Assembly (NCBI GenBank): GCA_949317995.1
Contig: OX439045.1
Location: forward strand, 44,721,693 to 44,785,692
From: Acholoe squamosa
Lineage: Eukaryota > Annelida > Polychaeta > Phyllodocida > Polynoidae
Length of the DNA: 64,000 nucleotides
Reading direction: 5' to 3'
Shown here: piece by piece, positions 12,460 to 22,372 of the stretch
Position numbering within the stretch: the first letter of the stretch is position 1
How the letters are laid out: the number at the start of each line of letters is the position of its first letter
The notes under the pieces: model-generated
The model's database searches: none
What the model saw: only the letters and a program-made list of their open reading frames with translations
What the model was told of the DNA's origin: nothing
Translations under genes and position numbers: made by a program

Positions 12460-12950
12460 TATTCTATCTGGCGTTCTGTTTAGGCTGTACATCATCCCAA
12501 GAAGTTGTTCCTCTCTACGCCTTAAGAGACTAACACAGCCAGCATGGTTCAAAAGTTCCTCCCTACTAATTTCAGCGGACCGTCTGATTGTCAGACTACA
12601 CCGCAGACAGTAGTTTTGTACAGTTTCGAGACTCTTTCTATGGGCTTTGGTCACTCCATCAACCACTACAGCCCCATAATGGAATAACGGCAATACCATT
12701 TGTTTATACACTCATAAGGCCAGTGCTTGATCCATCCACTTCTTTAGTTTGTGGAGCTTGTACAGGCGATCTAGAGCCCCTGACCACTTGTTTACACAGA
12801 AAGTGGCAAACAACAAATGATTGTCTACTTTTACACCTAGGTAACAGAAACCGCTGACCGACTGTCATCAAATCCCATCACCTGATTAACCAGCACATGC
12901 TATTACAAGTTTTCAGTAAATTAATTGTAAGTGATCTATTTATTTACAAG
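12460..12950 (-). pseudogene. Non-LTR RT thumb/C-terminal region (right half of a split copy)
   Basis: The minus strand encodes FCYLGVKVDNHLLF, then KLKKWMDQALAL, a stop codon, VYKQMVLPLFHYGAVVVDG and LETVQNYCLRC. The order matches the RT copy at 22.4 kb (NYLGVIIDEELN, LYKQMILSVIDY, LQTLQNTCLRC). The catalytic YxDD part is missing, so the copy is 5'-truncated as well as split by the transposon on its left. At least one in-frame stop shows it is dead. Confidence 0.8.
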
Positions 12951-12977
12951 GATATCCTATGGCATGGTTACTACCAT

Positions 12978-13423
12978 AATAACTCGTGTATAAGGCGCGC
13001 CTTATACGTGAGGATTAGCCCCTGGTGCGCCTTATAGCATGATAAAAAGTTGAGACCAAAATCTTCCTAATGCCCCCCATATATCCTAAAGTTGTTTAAG
13101 GGCATTAGGAGATCACTTAGCTACCCATAGACGTTTGAATTTCGAAAATCCATTGAATAGAACAATGTCGGGCCTTATACGTCAGGATAAGCCCCTGGTG
13201 CGCCTTATACATGAGAATAAGCCCCTGGTGCGCCTTATAGCATGAGCAATGGTTGAGACCAAAATCTTCCTAATGCATTAGGAGATCACGTAGCTACCCA
13301 TAGACGTTTGAATTTCGAAAATCCATTGAATAGAACAAAGGTTATCATTTTAAATTTTTCTAGCAGTTCCATAAAGTTTAGGTGCATCTTCTATGCGGGG
13401 TGCGCCATATACGCGGGGTATTA
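12978..13423. mobile_element. Probable MITE with internal tandem duplication
   Basis: The ends are related inverted repeats: AATAACTCGTGTATAAGGCG on the left, and the reverse complement of the right end is AATACCCCGCGTATATGGCG. The inside contains two copies of a ~170-200 bp block marked by CCCCTGGTGCGCCTTATA, GAGACCAAAATCTTCCTAAT and CCCATAGACGTTTGAATTTC. No coding capacity; superfamily unassigned. Confidence 0.65.
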
Positions 13424-13432
13424 TTGTACTAT

Positions 13433-14428
13433 TATTTTACTAATAACTCTCAGAGTTCAGAAAAATAGGTGTTAAACATTTACATTGTGTATCCTTAAAA
13501 CTAGTGATGTCATGCTGTAGCTAACAGGAAAAATGGGATTTCATGATAGCTGGTCACAAACCTTCAGGCAGAAACCTGCATTTATGGACAGATAATAGCC
13601 AATTACAAGATTCATCTTTACATGAAACATTGAACAGGAATGCATGTTCTATCAGTCCCCCATGGAATGTAGCTGTTTCCTGCCACTTCCTGTCAAAAGC
13701 CTGTCAGAAACCTCCTGGTCAGAAACTTTCACACTGAGAATTGCAGTACAGTTGTGAGACATTGCTGCATTTGTCAACGAAGGCAACTGGATATAAGGGA
13801 GGGAGTCTAAAGATGGGCAAAGTGAGCACCTACTCTGTAAATATAGATTCAATAACAGCTGCATTCTTTGCGGATGACATAGGTGAGGATGATTAAGAAA
13901 GGGAGAAACCAGTGCAGTGGCCAGTATTTCCTATCTTATAGAACCTCACCAGCGAGGAAATCATCTACTTTTGTACCAACAGAAAGATGAGTCATCATTT
14001 GTTATCATTGCAATAAACTTATGAATATGGAAGATCGGGTTAAAATATACAGCAGCAGCTCATAAAGCTGTTCTGATTCACGGATGGCTGTCTATGCTAA
14101 CAAAGGGAGTTCTATTCCCCTCCAAATGATAGATTGTGGCTGTGCAATTTATCTAAAATGACCTTATAAGCTAGTTTCTAAGAACAGAATGATTATGTGG
14201 ACAGTTTGAAAGCCTTCTTATTTCCTTAGAAGAAAAAAATTCTGGACATATATCATTTAACCTTTTTGCCAACTTTGAGAACGAAGAGTGTATCATAAAG
14301 AGAAGAAAAGAACATATGTGTAATTTTTTTTGTATGTTTATACATAATAATAGCTGAGAAGGTAATCAACAACGCATTCACTTTTTTCCACCTCGAGATC
14401 TCCACCATTGACTATTGGGAACCAATAC

Positions 14429-14431
<3 letters not shown>
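13433..14431. other. No gene recognised
   Basis: I see no coding exon or repeat before the (TA)n tract. Confidence 0.45.
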
Positions 14432-14500
<69 letters not shown>

Positions 14501-14502
14501 GT

Positions 14503-14535
<33 letters not shown>
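14432..14535. repeat. (TA)n microsatellite
   Basis: A TA dinucleotide tract with one short interruption (near 14486-14505). It directly abuts the 3' end (minus-strand sense) of the Ngaro-type element, and a similar tract abuts its other end. Confidence 0.95.
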
Positions 14536-14538
<3 letters not shown>

Positions 14539-14701
14539 TTATCTCGCTACCAGGGAATAATAATACCGGTAATAACGATAATAATAATGATGATAAATAC
14601 AGTAATATTAATATAAGATACAGTAGTATAATAAATGATCATATCACAGACACATGAGTTTGGTGGGTTACTGACCTTGGGGCTACCAGCACCATACATG
14701 C
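14536..14701 (-). repeat. Ngaro split direct repeat, B2 copy
   Basis: These 166 bases match 15034-15199. It is the outermost 3' repeat in element orientation, and TA repeats follow immediately. Confidence 0.9.
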
Positions 14702-14824
14702 CTTTATTAAAACAACTATAATAATTAGTTGACAATAAGCATAGTCAGTAAAATGCAATAATATAATAACAATAGTACAGTCATAACAATAGTAATAACA
14801 ATAGTAATAACAATAGTAAAATTA

Positions 14825-15033
14825 AAAATTCCAGGGAACACCCAGCGTGGTGTTACCTGTACAGGTGAAAACGAGCCAATTGACGGTTAGCTTGAACACG
14901 CCCCCTTTTATACCAGTAGAGTTGTTGACCATGACGTCATGCTATGACATCATAGATACCAATGCGCGCTGAAAATAGTCCCTAACCGTCCGCGGCTAAT
15001 TATATAAATATACACGAGTGTATATAGTTCCAT
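14825..15033 (-). repeat. Ngaro split direct repeat, A2 copy
   Basis: These 209 bases match the 5' terminal repeat at 19146-19354 with about one difference seen. It abuts the B1 copy directly, as expected for the internal junction template of a split-repeat element. Confidence 0.9.
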
Positions 15034-15199
15034 AAGTTATCTCGCTACCAGGGAATAATAATACCGGTAATAACGATAATAATAATGATGATAAATACAG
15101 TAATATTAATATAAGATACAGTAGTATAATAAATGATCATATCACAGACACATGAGTTTGGTGGGTTACTGACCTTGGGGCTACCAGCACCATACATGC
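15034..15199 (-). repeat. Ngaro split direct repeat, B1 copy
   Basis: It matches 14536-14701 and lies just downstream of the recombinase stop codon. Confidence 0.9.
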
Positions 15200-15247
15200 A
15201 AAAAAACACACAAAAACACGCCAAACACATGTGAAAACACATAACAA

Positions 15248-16195
15248 TCAGCATTGAAAATGAGATTGACACACTCTGTCCAACTCCAACAATTCATCTT
15301 TGTAATTATGTAAATATTTAAAAACAGAGTTAGATTTCCAATTAACCCTCTTCTTAATAGACTCTATACTGAGTCCTGCATCTTTTAATAACGTAGCACC
15401 ACCGTGCCTTAAGGAATGGGTAGAGACATGTCCCACGATACCCGCTTGAAAGGATAAAGACTTCAACCTGGAGTTGACATACTGGTACTGAAGAGGATTA
15501 CCTTTCGAAGTAAACAAATACTCTCTGCTACCCCTACCACAGCACAACCTTTTCAGACCTAGATAAGGACATAGTGGAGAATTAACATCTTTTGACAAAT
15601 AGATATGAAACACATTTTTACCAAGCTGGTCAGTTTTAGATGTTCTGATACACATAGACAAATAATCTTGATGAAATTTAATATCACCAAACTTAAAGGA
15701 ATGTGGAGACTCAACCACATGCCCCACACGTAACACACCCCTATAGCATGTTAAGATTGCCATCCAAAATTTGAAGTCTGCCATGTTGGTTAGGTCCAAA
15801 AATGACCTTAACCTCAACATGTCTTTTGGAGAGAAATGGTGAATAACTCTGGTTGAACAGGTCGAGAGCCTGTCAATACCATCAAGGGTCTTTTTTAACA
15901 TAAAGTTACCACTATAATCAGGATAGCCTTTAATTTTTTGAAAATACCAAACCGCAGACAAATAATTTTTTACAGATGATGGCTTCATGAAATCAGATAA
16001 GTAAACTGCATATATGGAAACTTGAGAGGGAGAACAAGGAAAAGGTTGTAAACAAAATTTTTTACAAAACTTCTTATACCTTTTAAGTTGCTGTTTCCTT
16101 GCTCTCCTCGTATTTTCCGACACACTCTGGGCTAAAAGTAACCTTTTTCTGCTTAGTAACCTCTCCCACTCTGGAATTAAAGCAACACATATCAT
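15248..16195 (-). CDS. Tyrosine recombinase (integrase) of Ngaro-type element
   Basis: It catalyses integration of the circular retrotransposon DNA in the nucleus through a covalent phosphotyrosine intermediate. The frame is open from 16309 (353 codons). I prefer the Met at 16195 because upstream codons only overlap the RT ORF; that leaves about 315 residues, normal for the family. Numbered in the longer frame, the first catalytic Arg lies in a CYRGVLRVGHV block. HSLRHGG (about 298-304) gives the His-x-x-Arg pair, NW near 323-324 fills the His/Trp position, and VFKY (Tyr near 332) gives the nucleophile. The N-terminal half resembles a SAM-like core-binding region with many basic residues. It overlaps the 3' end of the RT-RNase H ORF by about 110 bases in another frame, so it may be made by reinitiation or frameshifting. 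No stop or missing catalytic residue is seen. Confidence 0.9.
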   Translation of the reverse strand: MICVALIPEWERLLSRKRLLLAQSVSENTRRARKQQLKRYKKFCKKFCLQPFPCSPSQVSIYAVYLSDFMKPSSVKNYLSAVWYFQKIKGYPDYSGNFMLKKTLDGIDRLSTCSTRVIHHFSPKDMLRLRSFLDLTNMADFKFWMAILTCYRGVLRVGHVVESPHSFKFGDIKFHQDYLSMCIRTSKTDQLGKNVFHIYLSKDVNSPLCPYLGLKRLCCGRGSREYLFTSKGNPLQYQYVNSRLKSLSFQAGIVGHVSTHSLRHGGATLLKDAGLSIESIKKRVNWKSNSVFKYLHNYKDELLELDRVCQSHFQC

Positions 16196-18035
16196 TTTCA
16201 CGGAGAGAGTCCATACATTTGCTAGGAATACCCTTGTAAGCAAGTCTAGATAGTTGGTCGGCCAGGACATTGTCCTCTGACTTAATATAAGTTGCATATA
16301 CCTCCACATTGTTAATGAAGCAAAGCCAGAAGATCTCTCTTAACCATTCCATACATAACTTATTCCTGGACCTACCAGTATTAATCATAGCTAGAACTTG
16401 CATATTATCAGTAACACAGTGTATTCTTTTATTCTTACAGCCAGATATCCAACGTCTAAGTCCCATAAGAAGGGGATATAACTCGTATACATTTATATTT
16501 CTATGGTGATTTCTCAAATTGTCTAGTATTGGTGGTTGGGTAAAATGACCACTACCTAGATTGAATTTATCGTAAAATGTCCAGTCACCATATAAATAAT
16601 CTTTATCCATCCAAGCCCCGAAGCCTTTCATGGAAGAATCTGAGTACATAGGTGCATCAATACCATCATTTAGAATTAACCTCTTACAGTTAAAAACTCT
16701 ACAAAAATCCAGCCACCACTGAATGTCTTGGCGAGTGCAAGCTGAAACCCTAATATAACCACCGGGCCGTGCCCGAGCGCAGAGATCGAAAATTCGCCTA
16801 CTAAAAGTTCTACCACCCTTAACCACCTGTGAGCAGAACGACATTAAACCACCTATCCTCTCTAAGTTCTTCTTAGAAATAAATTTCTTATTAACGTTAT
16901 CCAATAAGAGATTTTCCATTTTTTCAACCTTTTCAATAGGCAAAGACAGTTCCAACTTAACTGAATCTATGTTAATGCCTAAGAATTTACAAAATTGAGA
17001 TGGTTCGGTTACCTTTTCTTTGGATACTACAAAACCCATGTACGCCATACACTCCATTAATAAATTCCTCTGTCTAAGACACTCATCATAAGTATCAGCA
17101 ATTATGATAAAGTCGTCCAGATAATTTACAATTTTTTCTACACCGTAGAATTTTGCCACCTCCACAATAAAATCAGAGATTTTATTAAAAATATAAGGGG
17201 CACATTTCAGGCCAAAAGTTAACCTGTTGCTTACATAATAATCCTCTCCATGCCCAAAATTCCATCTGAAACCTTGCATGGTCGTGTGAGATGCATACAC
17301 ATTTATAGACCTATAAGCTGACTTTAAATCCACCACACTCATGAAATCGTTCTTATTCAATTGAGCAGTCACCGTGCAAATATTATTATAAGAAAATGTC
17401 GAGCTAGTAGTCTCCATAAAATTATTAATAGATATTTTATCAGGCATACTACAGTCAGTTATGGGTCTTAACTTGCCATTTGATTTTTCTACACCACCTA
17501 GAGCATGGATACAACGGGGTTTATCTACACTTTTAGAGACTAGACCAGCTTCTAGTTCATCTAACAATATACCACAGTACTCATTATAGAATTTTCCCTC
17601 AAGGATTGACTTATAATTTCTGCAATCATAAGAAGTATCGCAATCAGGATCCACTATCCTGAACCCCTCAACAAAACCTTGCCATAAGAATAGCGCCTCC
17701 TTGTCATTTACATTAATAATACCTTTCTGGGTTAAGAATGAGGCAACTCTGCAAGGTAAAATTTGGGAATTTTTTCCATTGATATAATGAACACATGTAC
17801 ATGTACCTTCTATACACTTGTCATATACCCTGATGCCGGGTAAACCTGTGACACTAACCGTAAAAAGCGGTTCAATACCAACCTGTATTGGGTTATAACC
17901 AATAACATCTATATTATTTTCCAACGAATTAAATTCTTTGAAAATACTTTGTTCTGCTACATTCACCTCCTGTACTGGAGTTTGTGAGGGCGAATCGATA
18001 TCTACCAAACCTACCATAACTTGGTCCGGCATCAA
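16083..18035 (-). CDS. Reverse transcriptase-RNase H of Ngaro-type element
   Basis: This 650-codon ORF encodes the polymerase that copies the element RNA into DNA. The RT palm shows VVDLKSAY (about 234-241, first catalytic Asp), LTFGLKCAPYIF (272-283) and the YLDD box at 305-308. An RNase H domain follows: YSDSS near 464-468, VYEL with Glu near 518, TDNM with Asp near 543, and LADQLSR with Asp near 593. The palm sequence is of the DIRS/Ngaro type. The first ~150 residues are Cys-rich in places (EGTCTCVHYING) and of unknown role. No methyltransferase block is found between RNase H and recombinase, which supports Ngaro over DIRS. The start is the first Met after the gag stop, about 45 bases downstream of it. 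Confidence 0.93.
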   Translation of the reverse strand: MMPDQVMVGLVDIDSPSQTPVQEVNVAEQSIFKEFNSLENNIDVIGYNPIQVGIEPLFTVSVTGLPGIRVYDKCIEGTCTCVHYINGKNSQILPCRVASFLTQKGIINVNDKEALFLWQGFVEGFRIVDPDCDTSYDCRNYKSILEGKFYNEYCGILLDELEAGLVSKSVDKPRCIHALGGVEKSNGKLRPITDCSMPDKISINNFMETTSSTFSYNNICTVTAQLNKNDFMSVVDLKSAYRSINVYASHTTMQGFRWNFGHGEDYYVSNRLTFGLKCAPYIFNKISDFIVEVAKFYGVEKIVNYLDDFIIIADTYDECLRQRNLLMECMAYMGFVVSKEKVTEPSQFCKFLGINIDSVKLELSLPIEKVEKMENLLLDNVNKKFISKKNLERIGGLMSFCSQVVKGGRTFSRRIFDLCARARPGGYIRVSACTRQDIQWWLDFCRVFNCKRLILNDGIDAPMYSDSSMKGFGAWMDKDYLYGDWTFYDKFNLGSGHFTQPPILDNLRNHHRNINVYELYPLLMGLRRWISGCKNKRIHCVTDNMQVLAMINTGRSRNKLCMEWLREIFWLCFINNVEVYATYIKSEDNVLADQLSRLAYKGIPSKCMDSLRENDMCCFNSRVGEVTKQKKVTFSPECVGKYEESKETAT

Positions 18036-18080
18036 ACAAATATCATTACCAGCTATGGGATATCGATCACCTGCAGTTTC

Positions 18081-19106
18081 CTATTCACTCCTGGCCTTCT
18101 GGCATTCAGTTTTACTATGCCCAGAGGAACTGCAGGCACTGCAAATATGTCTATACTTGCAGGGGTCCCTTACACAACCTTCTGCCCTATTAAAGGCATA
18201 GCAAGAATTATTTGAGACCTTTTTTTTGATACCATTCCTAGCCTTGGTAGTGTATGCTTTCTGTGCTTGAACAGTACCATCATATGATAAATGTCTCAGA
18301 ATATCTGAATTGTCTATAACACCAAAAGCTTCTATCCCATCATTATTTGCCCTGGTCCTAACTGATTTATCATATGCCACTAGAGCTGCTACCGTATACA
18401 TTCTTGTACCAGCCTTTTCAACCAGAACTTGGAGATGTTTTAACATGCCTTCTACATCTCTGCTGTCCCTGTAATAATCTAAGACAAAATTCAAGTTGAC
18501 CAACATCAACTTCTCAACGGAATCGATCTTTTCCCGTTTTTTTACATACATTTCATGATCAAACTCACCACATTTGGTATTGGTGTGAAGCCTGGATGTA
18601 GAGGAATCTATTGACGACCCTCCTGAAGACGACCGAGGTCTGTGACGAGTAGAAAAAGATGATTTTGATCTCCGACGACGACCACGATGCACGACTTCGT
18701 CCCATTTCGAACCGTCGCTAAGGACGCTAGGAGACCGCTGCCTGGATACGCGGCTGCGCACTTGATGCGATGACGTCACAGGTCGTTTACAAACATTCGC
18801 ACGTGTATCATGCCACGCCCCCTCCGTAGGTTTCGTCTCGTCTTTTCCGTCCCTTCCAGCAACCAAATCCTGTAGCAAGCCTTTGATATTGCATAGTTCA
18901 TCCTCTAACGACTCCAGCCTCTCCGTCTGGTCAGTGAACCGATTGTCTTCCAACCCCTTAGCATGGTGGGGCGATGTAGATCTCCGATCCACACAAGACG
19001 AATCCAACTCACTCGAAAATCCTAAATTAGCCGATTCCACCGTTTTCTTCGCCGATTTGGCTGATTTTTTAGAAGAAGTAGCACTTCTAGTTGATTTCCT
19101 CCCCAT
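18081..19106 (-). CDS. Gag-like protein of Ngaro-type element
   Basis: ORF of about 341 codons from the Met at 19106. The frame extends upstream to 19253, but those codons lie in and next to the terminal direct repeat, so I take the MGRKSTRSATSS start. The N-terminus is Ser/Lys/Arg-rich with a predicted-looking coiled segment (ERLESLEDELCNIKGLLQDL). A basic Arg/Ser stretch follows, then a mostly helical region. Near the C-terminus are two zinc-binding motifs: C-x8-C-x4-C-x3-H, followed by a CCHC knuckle CSACSSSGHSKTEC (C-x2-C-x4-H-x4-C). Zinc knuckles are typical of gag proteins that bind element RNA. The order gag, RT-RH, recombinase fits the superfamily. The role is inferred from position and fingers. 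Confidence 0.85.
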   Translation of the reverse strand: MGRKSTRSATSSKKSAKSAKKTVESANLGFSSELDSSCVDRRSTSPHHAKGLEDNRFTDQTERLESLEDELCNIKGLLQDLVAGRDGKDETKPTEGAWHDTRANVCKRPVTSSHQVRSRVSRQRSPSVLSDGSKWDEVVHRGRRRRSKSSFSTRHRPRSSSGGSSIDSSTSRLHTNTKCGEFDHEMYVKKREKIDSVEKLMLVNLNFVLDYYRDSRDVEGMLKHLQVLVEKAGTRMYTVAALVAYDKSVRTRANNDGIEAFGVIDNSDILRHLSYDGTVQAQKAYTTKARNGIKKKVSNNSCYAFNRAEGCVRDPCKYRHICSACSSSGHSKTECQKARSE

Positions 19107-19145
19107 CTTGATCCGAAAATCAAGTATCAACCAAGAAAAACCGTT

Positions 19146-19350
19146 AAAATTCCAGGGAACACCCAGCGTGGTGTTACCTGTACAGGTGAAAACGAGCCAA
19201 TTGACGGTTAGCTTGAACACGCCCCCTTTTATACCAGTGGAGTTGTTGACCATGACGTCATGCTATGACATCATAGATACCAATGCGCGCTGAAAATAGT
19301 CCCTAACCGTCCGCGGCTAATTATATAAATATACACGAGTGTATATAGTT

Positions 19351-19354
<4 letters not shown>
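19146..19354 (-). repeat. Ngaro split direct repeat, A1 copy (5' end)
   Basis: The 5' terminal repeat in element orientation, matching 14825-15033. It includes CCGTCCGCGG and a TATATAAATATA box that could serve a promoter, though that role is not shown. Confidence 0.9.

Positions 19355-19394
<40 letters not shown>
19355..19394. repeat. (TA)n microsatellite
   Basis: TA tract directly outside the 5' end of the Ngaro-type element. Confidence 0.95.
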
Positions 19395-19395
<1 letters not shown>

Positions 19396-19825
19396 GCAGA
19401 AGTAAAATGCTTTCAGTTCTGAACTGGCTCGCTACACTTTAAAAAGGATCTCCCCATTTTCTTCTTTTTTTCAATTTCTGTATACATCCATTAAGGCATA
19501 TTTGGATTAATTTTGTTCTTTAAAACTTGAGTTGATAATAGCAATTATGACCCATCCTTACAAATTGGTACTGAAGTCGCACATGTAGAAGCCTAGATAT
19601 GGCCTTTTCAAGTTGCATAGTGTCCAAAATATCAAATTTCTAAAATTGATATTTTATGTGGGTAGATGTATTTTAGGTCCTTGCTTCCTAAACTGAATTT
19701 AAGCCCCAAAGGCCCAAAAGTCATAGCTATACCTATACTGGTTAAACAGAATTACAAAGGCATTGTATAGGGTTTATAAATCATTATATGTTCAATATGT
19801 TAATTATCTCAGTTTAGTAATTTAT
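19395..19825. other. No gene recognised
   Basis: AT-rich sequence between the TA tract and the next repeat copy. Confidence 0.45.
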
Positions 19826-19829
19826 TAAC

Positions 19830-20479
19830 CCCTAGGTGCCCAAGCGCCCATTTAAGCGTGGTTTTGGGCTTAAATGTATATTGAAAGAAATTGTCATTAT
19901 CAAACTTCTACTGATCCAAACTGCAAAGTTAGACTCTCTTTAGAATGGTCGTAACATCCCCATTATGATACAACCATCCATTTTGCTTTATCTCTACTAT
20001 ATCAAGCACAGGGAGCTGTCATTTTATGTGATTCAGTAGAGGGCAACCCTCCAGGGAGCTAATATCTGAAATAATACCAAAATGATATACACCCAAGTCC
20101 CCATACTCTAATTAGATTTTACAAGAACTGTTGATATCCATATAAACAATCCATGCACTAATTGCTACTAACACATTATGTTTCCTGAGTGCAGGACACA
20201 TACAGGCAGAATCAGCTTTGTAAGATCTATAAGGCTCAGGATTGCAGGGAATATGGACCTAGATATATAGCCTAAGAGAGACCAAACACTAACAAATGAC
20301 AACAAATGGAATGTTTCGGTAACTATGGTTACCAGACCTGACTAGAAATGGCACATTGAGTTATAAGTATTCAGAAATGCAATGCAGAGCCCATATCAAA
20401 ATAAAACATGGTCCTATCAACAAAGTGATAAAATTGTGAAATAATTCAAAATCTTCAAATAATTCTGGACACAAAAAGG
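19830..20479. mobile_element. TTAA-flanked repeat family, copy 1
   Basis: It starts CCCCTAGGTGCCCAAGCG after TTAA (19826-19829) and ends GTGTCCAGA-complement sequence before TTAA (20480-20483). It is alignable with 25303-26043 along its length, including AAATGACAACAAATGGAATG and AACACATTATGTTTC. TTAA plus a CCC(C)TA start fits piggyBac-type non-autonomous elements. No coding capacity. Confidence 0.6.
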
Positions 20480-20483
20480 TTAA

Positions 20484-21102
20484 TTGATCTGACCACATTT
20501 ACTGCTACAAGATCCACAGAATGCAACCTGGTTCACATGCAAGTGTTATTATACCAAATGAAAGCTCTTGATGAGCTGTAAATGAATATGGCAATATCTA
20601 AACATTTTCAATTTGCGACTTCAGAACCATTTTGTTAGGATGGGTCACAATTGTGCCAGCCTTTAGATGACATGGGAGGCTCCAGTAAAGACACATAAAC
20701 TCTGTGTGGCAATCAGTTAATGGCATTGCCACATTTATCATCCAACACTCATCGGGTGACAGGATATATGCTACACTGTGATGTATTATTTGTAGTGGGG
20801 TATTACATGTTAGGAGATAAAGTCATACAGCCACAATAACAGTAGCTCTGACCTAGGATCAGAATACAACAGTTACTCATACAAAACAAATGTGCCGGTA
20901 TTCAATTTGGAACAGAAGTCAGGCAGAGTTGCTTTAATCTTGCAAAGAAATCTATCTAGTAATGAGATATTGATCATCGTGTCATTCGCTGTTATCTTTG
21001 CATATTCCCTGCTATGACTATGCTCTTATGAGTATGGAAATATCCATAGAAAACACCCTACTATAGATTATGACACATGCATAGTAGTTGTTACAACAGG
21101 AT
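20484..21102. other. No gene recognised
   Basis: No coding signal or delimited repeat seen. Confidence 0.45.
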
Positions 21103-21104
21103 TA

Positions 21105-22145
21105 GGGTAAAGGCACCCTTTATCGACACCTAACATCGGACACATTTTGGATTGAATTACATGATCAATATGAGGAATTTAGCTGAATTTGAACTAGAGA
21201 TGAGAAGTGAGTATTCCTACTGTCTAACAAAATGAGGAAAACAATATACAACTCCTATCCTACATGGTTTTACAACTGTGCAAACCCAGGGTGTTTTTGT
21301 CATATTTTGAGGGTGAAGAATGATGAATAAAGGATTTTTCTGGATTGATTTGACAATCTGTTTTGCCTCAACCATCATGTTCATAGGATTTCTTTACATG
21401 TCAATGGCAATATATACATGTTTGCTAGTAATTTGACTTGGCAAATCTGAATACATTTCTCATACTACATTGAGGGAGGTATTCTTATATTGCCTTCAGA
21501 TTACCCCTACAGTCGGACACCAATTACACCCCATCCCGGACACAATTATATCACGATTCAAACACTTTTAAAATGGATTTCTTATCACAACTATAATCCC
21601 TCATAATATACCTTAACTCCCAAATAGGGATATTCAATCTGTGTTTTGTTTACCTACTCTCTAACACCTAAATCTAATTACTACTCAATCTGCTCATGAT
21701 ATTCATGCTTATCTGAACCCTTGACTGACCTGTTACATGTATGTAAAATTAAACATCTGAGACTATCATGGAGAAAAGTATTCTATTAGCTTGGGTTTCT
21801 TAGAGTTACATGTTATATGTCTTCGTAGTATTTCTCACATATAGTTACCCTTTGTGTCTGTACCAATTAGATAACAAAGTGTCTGAGTCTATGGTCACCT
21901 TTGGCATGAGCTGTCCGACTTTAGGTGCAATTTGATGTTCTGAAGACAAAATATGTAGAGCCCAATATTTCATATGTATTGGAGAGATGCATCAAATTCT
22001 CTTCATGGATAATAATAGCTAAGTATCATGTATCAACTAGGGCAATGGAAAGTAGAATTCACCCCATTTGAGGGTACATGATTTGAGTACCAAGTATGGT
22101 CATCTCTTGTGTGGCCAGGAGCATCCGAGGTGGGTGCCTCTACCC
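21105..22145. mobile_element. TA-flanked non-autonomous DNA transposon, copy 2 (1041 bp)
   Basis: Same family as 11355-12459: it starts GGGTAAAGGCACCC, ends GGGTGCCTCTACCC, and is flanked by TA on both sides (21103-21104, 22146-22147). Long internal matches include CATGGTTTTACAACTGT and AACCCAGGGTGTTTTTGT. Non-coding. Confidence 0.88.
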
Positions 22146-22372
22146 TACTTGTAACTATGTACCATATTTGCCCAACGAACACCAAGCAGGCCTACAGTTT
22201 TGATAATTTCCCTCCTGAACGCAAGGCGCCTTCAGACTTCTCTTTCTAGTATTTTCCTTCTCGAGCCATCTGATTACTTACTTTGTTATCTTTAATGCTG
22301 TTTACCTGCTATAAGCTGCAGTCCTTCGAGGTCAAAGGTTTAAAATAATCAAGCAACATTACGAAATAACAT

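Larger units (their letters stand above)
14536..19354 (-). mobile_element. Full-length Ngaro-type tyrosine-recombinase retrotransposon
   Basis: A 4.8 kb element carries three minus-strand ORFs (gag, RT-RNase H, tyrosine recombinase) bounded by split direct repeats. One repeat pair is 19146-19354 and 14825-15033; the other is 15034-15199 and 14536-14701. In element orientation the order is A1, ORFs, B1, A2, B2. This layout, with no methyltransferase domain, is the known arrangement of Ngaro elements in the DIRS order; DIRS proper has inverted repeats and a methyltransferase. Such elements are thought to integrate via a circular DNA and the recombinase, without target duplication. All three ORFs are uninterrupted and the repeats nearly identical, so the copy is probably young. 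It lies inside a (TA)n tract. Confidence 0.92.

Noticed and set aside
14547-15272. Two minus-strand ORFs with identical Ile-rich C-termini
   Set aside because: Both are translations of the duplicated Ngaro direct repeat and its AT-rich sequence.
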